Source: Paraphoma chrysanthemicola
Lineage: Eukaryota; Ascomycota; Dothideomycetes; Pleosporales; Phaeosphaeriaceae
Assembly (NCBI GenBank): GCA_020744225.1
Contig: JAGMWG010000012.1
Location: 186,001-250,000 of the forward strand
Direction of reading: 5' to 3'
Length of the DNA stretch: 64,000 bases
In this document: positions 22,256-33,045 of the stretch, piece by piece
How positions within the stretch are numbered: position 1 is the stretch's first letter
How the letters are laid out: each line of letters opens with the position of its first letter
Made by a program: the position numbers and the translations under genes
The notes under the pieces: model-generated
The model's database searches: none
What the model was told of the DNA's origin: nothing
The model's input: only the letters and a program-made list of their open reading frames with translations

Positions 22256-24317
22256 GGTTCGCAACTAGGAGTTTACATTATCGAGCGAGGGCAACAGATG
22301 CCTCAGCCATGATGTCGCCGCTGGTGAGGGATTTTAGGCAGACAATGCGAAATACGAGAGCGCTGACGATCCCGTTTCAACAAGGTCAGATTCGATTGGA
22401 CGCCACGATGCCAGGACCCGGAACTCACACAGCTGATAACGATATTTGGACCAGCTAGCGATAGCATCACACGGAAAAATGACGGTTTCAGCAATATTGT
22501 TCGTCAATGGAAAGAGGCTGTTCAGCTACATTTCGACCAACTACTAGAGTGAGAGGCGACATCACAGAACGATGAACCACATAGCCCAGTCCTGTCTTCG
22601 CCTGTCTAGCAAGCAGAGCAGTCCGGAAATCGTGCTGAAAGAGTCGAGTCGTCAAAAATCTAATCTTTCAGCAACCAAAGTGAAAGCACCGTGATTGATT
22701 TGGAAGGTAGAGCTACCGGATACATACCGCTAACCATAGACTATCGCTCAGAACTACAACAAGATTTTTGGATTTGTATGTTCCATCACAATCATGTGCC
22801 ATTTCAAGCTCATAGCGGAAAGCAAGTCTGAAGTGCTAAAGCATGGCTAGGGGGCGGTCTTTGTGCGTTCCCTTCTATGCTTCACCGTGAGTGCTAGTGT
22901 AATTCGGCATCCGACGACACACTTGAGCTTAGAGAAACGACTAGATGATGGCTCACATATTTACCGACCAAATGGCGGTTCCTAGGATGAGGCCGGGCTG
23001 TGTTGATAGAGATGTCCAGATGCTGCGCCGCTTCGTGCTTCTTGATGCGAGTCTACGGCACAGAATTCTGCCTCGCAACGGGTGCTCCGCCGGCTGACAA
23101 GCGCCTCATTCTTGCATACATACACAGGGCGCAAGTGCAGCGACAACTGGCATCAAGCACAAAATCATGTGCGTCTGAATTCGGCAATACGTTTCCATAT
23201 CTTCACATAAATGTGCGTGCCTTCTGAACGCTCATGGCATTGGCAAAACGCGAAGGTCATCGCGCCATAAACAAGGCGCACAGCTTTGCACCTGGTCGCT
23301 GTGCCGCCCACCAACAGACCACGCCTCTGCGGTTGGGTTTGCGATAAGTGCGCGCTTGTGCTGCGGCGCAGCCTCTCCCATTGAGCCTTGCAGAGAGTCA
23401 TTGTCCAGGGACGGAAGGTATTGATGCATGATGCCAATGTTCGCAGGCCGAGCTCTCAATGTTGAGGCATGTTGCGCGATGTCGCGCGTCTTGCGCACGC
23501 ATCGAATCCTCCTGACCCTTCGCATGAGCCTGCAGGTGGAGAATTAACCAACTTCACAGTAGAGGCCCGAGATGTACTTTATGTGCCGAGTCTAGCAGTC
23601 AAATCAGACGAATTGGGCGAGCGGGCTGTGTTTGGAACAAACGTGCGACAACGCCGGCGTATCAAGGAGGTGCGGCGCAGAAACCAAACGAGCTGGCCCA
23701 ACGAGAGACCTGGCTGCCTCGTTTCTCGGGAACATGGTTGCTTATGGGGCTCGGGCCACGCTGTGACTCCAGATCAACACCTGAACTTGCCCGCATGAAG
23801 ACGGCAGTTTCAGGTTCATGCAAACTGCATCCCCAGCACGCATGTGTTTTGCAAAACATGTTACGATTAGAGCGTCGCAAAGCTCATGGTTGGTCTGGCA
23901 GTGCGAGACGAACACATTGTCGGAATCATCGCCTATAAAATTTCCGGTCACACAACGCCTTGCAACAGAGGTGCTGTGACAGAGCTGAGCTCGGACACGG
24001 TGGCGGACTTCACGCTGCCCTGCGCCCCTGGTTCATAAAGACGGTTGCGGCCTTGGCGTGGAGAGATGATGGCACCCCTGATAGTCACATATATGTTGGT
24101 GGCCGTGGCCGCAGATCTGCATAAACCATCTACGCCTCTTCTTTGCCTGGAGCACCCCTTTGATCATACATATATTTTCCGTTGTTTCGTTTTCTCAATA
24201 TACTTGGTGCTTCCGGTGGAACAAACAAACAGCCGATTAAAGCGTTTCCTCGTTATAAACAATCCACATCACAGCATCTTCAAACTTCGAGCATTCTACG
24301 AATAGCTTCTTGTCGCA
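22256..24317. other. Two-kilobase intergenic region
   Basis: No gene can be supported in six frames. The last 250 bp contain TATATAT-like stretches (about 24088 and 24170) that may serve the small gene starting at 24318. Confidence 0.4.
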
Positions 24318-24722
24318 ATGTCGGGACCTTCGCCGCTATCGCCGTATGGCCTTCCCACATCACCACGAGCGAAGCGCCAAATGTTGTCGCCTCTTGACAC
24401 TTCTTTCCCGTCACTTGAATCGCGCACACCCACCTCAGCCTCTCCTTACTCCGACAAAGCATCACCACAAACTTCGATCGACACACGGCATCGCAACCGC
24501 GACTCCTTGATCTTCATCAACGCTACTATTCCTCTCAGCCCCTCGTCGACTTCCAGCTCTCCCAGCAAAGAGAGCCCATACGAAGGCCTCGCACCACGCA
24601 AACGCAGTGGCCTGGCGCGCCTTTTCTGCTGCTTTGGCCGCGAAGAACGCACACGGCGACGCATCATGCGGGAAACGGAGTTCGAAAAAGTCGGCGAGCC
24701 TGGCCACTGGTCGGAATACTAG
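24318..24722 (+). CDS. Small Ser/Pro-rich protein with a basic CC-F-G tail
   Basis: Single exon, 134 residues, start ATG 24318. The first 90 residues are low-complexity, rich in Ser, Pro and Thr. The C-terminal 45 residues are dense and look conserved: RSGLARLFCCFGREER, then MRETEFEKVGEPGHWSEY. A Cys pair flanked by hydrophobic and basic residues could be an S-acylation membrane anchor (inference). I do not recognise a named family; the contrast between variable N-terminus and sharp C-terminus, with promoter-like TATA elements upstream, argues for a real gene. Confidence 0.65.
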   Translation: MSGPSPLSPYGLPTSPRAKRQMLSPLDTSFPSLESRTPTSASPYSDKASPQTSIDTRHRNRDSLIFINATIPLSPSSTSSSPSKESPYEGLAPRKRSGLARLFCCFGREERTRRRIMRETEFEKVGEPGHWSEY

Positions 24723-26425
24723 GAGGATGATGTTGGTGTTGTGAAGCGGAAGTCGTGGTACCGGTCACAACACCGTTGGAATCCGAAACACAACCGACTG
24801 TGCGACCGGACGGCGCGCCGCCGAGATGCTGTTGAAACAATGACAGCTCGGGATCGACACACCTGTCGGATGGCACTGCACCGACGTGCACAACGTATTT
24901 TTAGGTTGTCGGTCGGATGGCTCAGCGCCGAGCGTGGAGACACATTCGATGCACAGCAAACCTCATGTCGCTGTCAATATTGCGACTTTTCTATGTTTAT
25001 ATTTTCGGTCTTCGGACCCTTTTTCTTCCATTCCGGCATACCAGACGCTACGGCGGTGGCTCGCATTCGGGTAGACTTTTTCTTTTGTTGCATAGCGAAG
25101 GTGTTGTGGTGCCTCTCGAGTCAAACTTCTTGGAGTTTGGCCTACTCAGCAAAACTCGTTATTGGTTTGAGCTGTTCTTCGTTTCGAAGCCGCTTCTGTT
25201 ATCTTGCGCATCTCCAGTGTGAAATAGTATAAACAAAGTAACATACCAGTACTTGAGGCGATACCGCTTATATTGTTTTGTCATGTTCATTGATTCCTAT
25301 TCACGCTCAGCTGATGCAACTCTTCTCGCCTTCATAGCCTGAATTGCCATCCAGCTGGGTATGCTATCGTCGACCCTTTTCTTGACGACGATCACAATTC
25401 AAACGACACTACAAAGGTAGCGTACCCATCCGCTTGTTCGGAGAGCATATGCAGCAACAATCTTACTGCAAGCCACCACCTTTAACGCCGCCATCACTAC
25501 TTTTGATACCCTATTCAGAGCCATTTTTCACAATCTCGAGCATGAATTTCTGATTCATGTGCGATGAAAGGGGTCCTCTGATGCACGGCGTAGGGATCAA
25601 CGTCCAACCCGTGTGCAAGCCGTCACGCTCAGTTTTCAATGGTAAAGCTCATATCTGGGCTATGTCATGCTCTTTCAGACCTTTTCCTTTGTAATGCACA
25701 CCTCTTGCTAACACTTTCCTATATCTACACTATATTGTCCGTTTCACTCACATCGGCTATGTACTATGGCAGAATGAAACAGCGGCTTAGGGTGCATTGC
25801 GTTTCTCGTTACTTTTCAAGGTGACACGTTTGGCGCAGATCAATTCCTGAACGACGAATCATTCTATTGCTACTCTCAATTCGAAGAGATGCGCGATACG
25901 ATCTTGGGGAAAGGGCTTGATGTGGCTGCATGCGCTGCCACCTGATTTCCTTTCCTGCGGTCTCATCGGCGTCCTTCGTGAAGGCTGCATCACATTGACT
26001 ATACTCTCTAAGGTAATGTCTTCTGTCGGAATCATTTGACAGTTGATGATTTGCTAGCGAAAGCCACGTGCACTTCAACATTCACCGTCAAGATATCCAT
26101 AATGGCAATGCAAACTAAGCCTCACCCTTGGGCATCGCTGGTGCTTCGTCCCCGCAGTACCCTCATCAAAAGGCTCAGCTGAGAATGATGGCGCATCAGG
26201 AGATCTTTGTTGCAGTCTAAGGCTTAGTTTGGCACACGACAAATGCGACCCCGCACATTCCCAGTTGCTCTATTTCAGCCGCACCGCGGGCACCTCACTG
26301 TCTTTCTGAAGACAAACGGATGTTACAAATTACTTTGAAAACAACTATAAGGTTCAAACATAACATTTGCCGCCCGCCCTCGACGGGTTTATGCCAAAAG
26401 TCTGTCAGGATCTACTGATGACAGG
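24723..26425. other. Intergenic region upstream of the HET block
   Basis: ORFs here are short and Cys/Phe-rich, as expected of non-coding DNA. No gene or RNA recognised. Confidence 0.4.
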
Positions 26426-29400
26426 ATGGGGAACTTGAGCTCGCGAGAGACCATCAGGAATGTGTTCTTGGATGCACCGCGAGCTCAATTGCGGCGCTTA
26501 GCCATTTGGAATGAGTTCGAACGGTTAATCTTGAAGTTTGGTCAGGGTGTTGCCCAAAGTGAGTTGACCCGATAGTGGTACAAGATGATTTGAAACTGAT
26601 ATCGATTATTACAGCCCTTCGATTGGGGCGTTTGGAACCAGAAGAATTGCAAGCTGAACCGCCTCACACGTCATGCGACGATAGTACAGACGGACCAATC
26701 TCGATCGACCCAAATGCTGGTCCAACCGATTGTGACAGTGATTCCATGCCAAAGCCAGAAGATGTACCTGCCCCTTCGATAGTCGAGACTCCGAATATGT
26801 ACGGGTCTCAGACACGTGATAACATCGAGATCGAGCAGTACCCGGCTTCCACTGACTCCGAAGTGGCACTCGAAGAGGATGAACTGGTACAGGAGATGTC
26901 TAGAGCCTTAGAAAAAGCGATTCCTCAGTCAGATAGACCTAAAGTAGAGGCCAAGCCAGAGATTCATCACACATCGGCCGAGCCCAAGGTCAACGAGAGC
27001 CATCGGGACAGTCAAATGGATTCAAGCAGACGTGTTGCCCCACCACCACACAAGTCACCAGAAGCACCCTCAGAAGTTCCTCGAAGGACGAAAACTTCCG
27101 ACGATAACTACGACCGAGATGCTGCATTGCGATTTTCTTCTTCATTGAAGGTCGCATTACCAAATCTAGACTCAGAGAGCACGGATACGAGACTAGGATT
27201 CTCCGGACTATTTGACGATGATACACCTCAATCTATTGTTGCTAGATCGACCGGTACCAATGTAGTCACCAATCGTTCTGCAGAGGTTGACGACGCTACA
27301 AATGGTCGGAACCAGGAGCCGAAAGCGAGGGCGGCACGCAAGAACTTTCTCGAATGGGATGCGAAAGCAGTCTTTCACCCATTGCGCCTCGATCCGTCCT
27401 CGATTCGTGTGGCGGAAATACATCAAGGAGCTTTAGATGAAGATATCCATGTATCTCTGAGTGTGCATCGGCTGAAGGACATTGCATCGCGCTATGAGGC
27501 GCTTTCCTACACGTGGGGGCCGCAGGAACCACCCAGTTTCATTTTCGTGAACAAGGTCAGAGTGCCTGTCGGCCAGAATCTCTATGCCGCTCTACAATCA
27601 CTACGAGACCCAGAAAACGTGAGGCTCGTCTGGATCGACGGCATTTGCGTAAACCAGACAAGCTTTAAGGAACGTTCACGAGAGGTCGTAAAGATGGGGG
27701 AGATATATAGCTTAGCGCGCAAAGTCAACGTGTTCCTAGGCGAACCAGCATCATCGAAGTTGACTCACGTCGAAGATCTTTTCCGCTTCCTCAACCGAGA
27801 AATCCATGGGCAAGCAGAGTGTGACGATGACCAGAAAGTGTCAATCAGCTTGCAGGCTATTTGTGAGGCCCAAAGACTCAGCGCGCATACCGTCTGTCAA
27901 GGCTTCGTGGAAGCTTGCCTACAACCGTGGTGGACCCGAGTTTGGATCCTGGTATGTCTAATTCCCCATTCACACCTGCGTCCGACATTATGCTGGTCCC
28001 AAGTATGTACTTCAAATTTGAATTTGAATTTGGAAACAATTTTAGAAGTTGAAGTTGGTATTGGCCTCAAGAAGATGGACAGGCTTCCTTGGTACATACG
28101 TTAACTCGGTATGGGCACATTATTAACCTGTCATAGCAAGAATTCTACCTAGCGAAAGACGAGCCTGAATGGTATTGGGGAAGAACCCATACGAGCAACG
28201 AATATTTCAAAAGAGATTTCAGTTTACTGATGCGCTCATCCTGGCAATTGTTCGCCAACAAGAACGTCAATGTCCAGGAAATCGCAGGCCTTGTATCAGG
28301 AAGCGGTAAGACCATCGACGCTTTCAAGGCCCAAGTGGAGCGCAGCTTCGAATTGATTTCACGGCGACGTGAGACCCATGGATTCGACATTCCGCGACGA
28401 CTGTATCGTGAGCTTCTGGCTCAAGCTTCCGAGTCACACGACTTTGTATATGGACTGACGCATATGTTCGACCCTATGTTCGGCAAAGTCTTCGTGCCCG
28501 ACTATGGCATGCGTAAAGAGCTCTTATTCGCTTGTCTGGCTGTGTTCTTGGTACAATTCGAGTGTTGGGGTGATGCGCTCTGGTGGTATCCTCACCGCTT
28601 CGCAGCTGGGCGAGGACAGTATCCGTCATGGCTACCAGACTTTACGAAACGCATTGTTCCACATGATCTTGACGCAGTTCCTCTGGTAATGCAGGAGAAA
28701 GACATGAAGCCTAAGTTGAGGGTGCTAAACCACCGCCTCAACGCCGAGGGTTATGTCCTTGACCGGATATACTCTCATCGGCATATCCACAAAGACAAGC
28801 ACCCAAACCACCACCATGAAATATTTTCAGAGCTCTGGCAATTTGACCATTGTATGAACAACAATCATGAGTGTCACGAGTACCACATTCAGGGTGCTGC
28901 GCCAGACGACACTTCACTTCAGACGTTCCTCGATATGTACAAGAGTTACTACGCCAAGTGGACACATTTCAATTCAGCTTTTCAAGGGTCACTTTTCCAG
29001 TCGACTATGAAGTCAGAGTATCATGACAGACTTCCACGACAAGTCCTTGAGTGTGTGCCTGCCTTGGATGTACTGCGATGGCATGCATACAGGACCGAAG
29101 TACCCGGTCTTATCGGAGCACTGAGTGTTGACGTCAAACAACCAGGTCCTGGATGTCTCGAGAACGTGTTCTCTACTAGGATGAGCTCCGTGTTCCGTAG
29201 AGCATTTGCCGACTTCTTCATTGGAGCATGTCTCTTTGACTGGGATCACCTGTCCGTGTGGCTTCGACGGTTTACAGATGCCAGACAATGGTCATTCAGG
29301 GACACTGCGTACTGGTCTGATGTTTGCAACACCTCGTCAGGGAACCCAGAGAAGCGCATGCAGGCCATCATGACAGCTTACGAGGGTTATCAGGATGATA

Positions 29401-29921
29401 TTCGTCCCGAGATAATGCGCGTAAGCTGGTGTTACAGTTTCTATTACGCCTTTTTCGCGTACGTCATATTGCTTGACTGCGATGATCACCATGCTCTCGC
29501 CGGTCGGATACACAGACTTAAGTCGGCCAGTCACGAGCTTCGGAGGGTTTATCGGTCCATAGGAACGCGCGAAATTGAGTCGCTTGCCGACAAAGTCCCA
29601 TCTATTGCGAAGCGCTACGAAGATCTCAAGACTGTAATCGACCTCTTCGCTGGGCGCTTACTTCTATGGACAGACGGTGGATTTCGCGGCATTAGTTGCC
29701 CTGAAACCGAAGTTTGCTGTGACGACAAGACCTATGTGGTGATTGCGAACGGCTTATCCTTCCCGCTGCTTGTGCGGGACCTGGACGAGAAGACCGGAGA
29801 AGGCTGGATTGCTGGGTTTGCAAATATCAGAGGGGTTGATATGTTGGGGCACGACGCGGATGAAGCGAGCTTACCGGATGACTACAAGAAGGGAGAAAAA
29901 AGGGTGTTCAGATTGAAATGA
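26426..29921 (+). CDS. Large HET-domain protein with predicted N-myristoylation
   Basis: Three exons, 26426-26558, 26615-27951 and 28137-29921, with introns of 56 and 185 nt. Coding length is 3255 nt, 1084 residues. The first residues, MGNLSSRE, fit the myristoylation rule of Gly2 with Ser at position 6. A disordered acidic region of about 250 residues separates this from the HET domain at about residues 285-500. That domain has YEALSYTWG, LVWIDGICVNQ, VNVFLGEP and, across the second intron, RVWILQEF. The spliced junction giving W-I-L-QEF is the main support for the intron. The C-terminal 560 residues are family-typical and of unknown function. By family it is a candidate death-effector or recognition protein acting at a membrane; it lies next to a broken HET gene and a GTPase on the same strand. 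Confidence 0.88.
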
Positions 29922-30539
29922 CTTCATTATGTTGGAATTCCCCCTGCCCATGTATTTCTTGTAATTGGTTTGAGCTAAGATTCAAATTACAACTTATCGA
30001 GTTGGCCTCTTTGATCCTGTCCCTGATTGGCAAAACCCTATCGTGCAGCATCAATGCACCATTAGGGGAAGGTGTTGTTTTGGTACACTTCTGATGATGC
30101 ATTGGTTGCGCAAACATCCGATATCATTACTGGAAGATCCAGTCACTTGTACAATTGTCTGTATCAGAGTCTCATAACCATTTATTTCCAGGTGAATTGC
30201 TTGATTGAGTCACCTACAGCAGGATGTTTCTTCTAGCGAATTCTGATCTGTAGTGGTGTGACTAATCATTGCATCATTTTATCGAGCTGCTTGGCCTGAC
30301 AACTGCATGATTGGTGAAATGTTGGGGGCCCTGTTTGCAGGAATGAGCGTCGCGCAGCGGCTGCCAATGTGCTGTTGCAGGTGCCAAGCTTCAGCTCTCA
30401 GCTCAACAGCGCCTCCGTGTCTTGTTTACCATAATCACGCGACGTCAGACAAAGTTCTTGACACAAAACAGCTCGCAAGCCCTTTGGAAGGGCGCCATTT
30501 TCCATCGAAAGTCAGGCCCAATTGAACTACCTCCAAGAA
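29922..30539. other. Intergenic region between two HET genes
   Basis: 3' flank of the large HET gene and promoter of the next one. No additional gene seen. Confidence 0.4.
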
Positions 30540-31946
30540 ATGCGTCTCTTACGTATCGAGGAGCAGGGCGACTTCAGCCTCGTGGAATATACTAGCGAAA
30601 ACGTTCCGCGGTATGCAATACTCTCGCACAGATGGGGATCCGACGCAGATGAAGCTACCTTCAAGGACGTCTTAGAGAACACAGGCAAGAGCAAGCCCGG
30701 CTATATCAAGATCTTAAAGTGCACCCAACAAGCTGCTCGCGATGGATACAAGTATGTATGGGTGGATACCTGCTGCATCGACAAGACTAGTAGTGCCGAA
30801 CTGTCAGAAGCGATCAATTCCATGTGGAACTGGTATAGAAACTCAGCAATATGTTACGCGTTCCTGAATGATGTTCCGGCTTCTGATGAAGGGGCCGCGA
30901 ACGAGACAGCCTTCGCAAAATCTGCGTGGTTCACCCGTGGATGGACACTGCAAGAATTACTCGCTCCGATGAAGCTTGTCTTTTATGACGAGTCGTGGAG
31001 TGCAATCGGTACAAGGAACAAGCTGTGTGCCGCAATCAACAACATTACTGGAATCGGAGTTGAGTACTTCCAGGGCAAACCTATCAGAAGCGCAAGCGTA
31101 GCCGCACGAATGTCCTGGGCGTCAAAGAGAGTGACGAAAAGAACGGAAGACCTGGCATATTGCTTGCTTGGTGTGTTCGACGTTAACATGCCGCTGCTCT
31201 ATGGCGAGGGCTCGAAAGCCTTTCGAAGATTGTAGGAGGAGATCATGAAGCATTCGGACGATCATTCGATATTCGCCTGGGGTATAAATTCAGAAAGACA
31301 TCATTGCAGGCTCCTTGCTGAATCCCCATTCAAGTTTGGTGATTGCGAGGCTGTTGTTCATGTTAGCAGCTCTGGGCCGAACCGACCTTTCGCCATGACC
31401 AATAGAGGTATCCAGATAGAGCTTCCCGTCCTGAGAATTGGCCAACAAATTTATGCTGGTCTCAACTGCCATTTGAGGGACGATTTCTTCCATGACTTGG
31501 CCTTACCACTTCTTGTACAATTCGGTGGTCATCGATACGAGCGAGGCCCTGGCCCAATTTGCCAAATTCCAAGCACAGAGTGGCGTCGCGCAACAGTTGA
31601 GTCAATATATATCGATCTCAAGCCGGAACCCAATTTCAAATATCGGAGACCCAATAAGTTTGGCGATCCGATTGAAACATGGGTATACAAGAAAGAAGAG
31701 AGGCTCAGATCATTCGTGATCCGCAAACTGCCCTGTGGCGCTTCGGTATCTCTGGCACATCCGAATTATTATATTTGCTCTCACATCATTGGCCTGGAGA
31801 ATGTGGGCCAATCAGATACCAGGAAAGGCGCAAGTTGCATCCCTGGCAACAACAGCAATTCTGGTGTAAATTTCTTTCCTCTGGAACGTTACAGGTGAAT
31901 TCACGCATGGCCGGCATATCGATTCTCAGGTCATGAGAGCTTCTGA
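30540..31946 (+). pseudogene. HET-domain gene with a premature TAG
   Basis: The start ATG is at 30540; the six codons upstream are open but lack ATG. The frame encodes the DTCCIDK class of HET protein: RYAILSHRWG, YVWVDTCCIDK, WFTRGWTLQELLAP and EDLAYCLLGVFDVNMPLLYGE. At 31233-31235 the expected FRRLQEE reads FRRL-stop-EE, so the glutamine codon CAG has become TAG, a C-to-T change at CpA. After the stop the same frame continues for over 200 residues, with SDDHSIFAWG, the usual start of the C-terminal region of this class. Further stops at 31896 and 31944 may be lesions or lie in an unrecognised intron (a GTGAAT donor is at 31895). A truncated 231-residue HET-only protein could still be made. 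Confidence 0.82.
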
Positions 31947-33045
31947 GGTTCTTCAGCTTGGATCAAGCGTAGAGCTACAAGAGCACTGGAATCATGATGT
32001 GTTGACTGGACTCGTCTTCGTTGTCTCACTGTTAGCCAGTCATTTTCTTCTGGTATTCTGGTATCATTTTGAGTTCAACTTGCAGACGGCATTTGGCGCA
32101 ACCTTGCATTGCGCTATACATGTGGTTTGTTCCTGTCAATCGTTGTGAGAAGACCGGAAAGATTGCGATGAGGAACGATGTGCGTGTTGGAGTAACTGGT
32201 CATTTCCTAACTTGAGCTTAGAGTGGTGATCTATCTTGCTACTGCCCGTAAGATGTTTGGAAGGATTCGCCATCTACTCTCAAGCAAACAGCATCTATGT
32301 ATACTCAAGATCGATATGAACTCAATGAAAAGGATTAGCACGGAATTTTACCTGTCCTCCAACTTTGTCAATGAGGAATGAGGCTGTTTCTTTTCACACA
32401 ATCCAGAAGATCACATGTACGAATAGGTGCTGAACTGACCTGCGCGATAGATCGCAAGGAGCGGAAATCATAGCGGAGTAAAGGCTGAAACATCCAGCTC
32501 CCATGCAGTTAGGACTAGACGCAGCAAAGACTCGACATGCACAGCTGGAAAACTGCCTATGATAACACCACTGTGAACAAATTTGTCATGCTCAACAACT
32601 TGCATAAACACGCAATATGTGATGAAAGGCGCAGGCCCCCTAGCCATAGTAACTTTTGGGACACAATTCATTGGTTGACTACCAGGCGATGAAGATAGCA
32701 AACATCTCTTGTTTCAGCACGCTATTTCCTGACTGGGTGAAAATTTCTGGTCAGACAAAAGTGTCGCAGAAATCGATTCTCATGTCCGTAATGTCTCTAT
32801 ATGGGGCCGAAGTGCCGGTTATGCTTGGCCATTGGTTGCTAGTGTCTTAGTGTCGACTGTGCCTCATCCCTGCATAATCGCCATGTAACTTAGGCCGTGC
32901 GGGCGCCTAGCCATGCCCGCCTGCTATAATACCACAATATGGCCAACTTCATCAGTAGTATCTGATAGCATCAGCCCAAGTCTGTCTCCACTCAACTCTT
33001 TGCGCCGGAGGAGACCTGAACGATAACATCTTTGCTCCAGGAACA
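31947..33045. other. Intergenic region
   Basis: A short hydrophobic stretch at about 32000-32080 is in frame within a 71-codon ORF, but there is no wider support for a gene. The rest is the promoter of the GTPase gene. Confidence 0.4.

Noticed and set aside
26426..29921. Full NLR-type protein (HET-NACHT-repeats)
   Set aside because: No Walker A/B motifs or repeat array are visible after the HET domain; the only P-loop nearby is in the separate GTPase gene.
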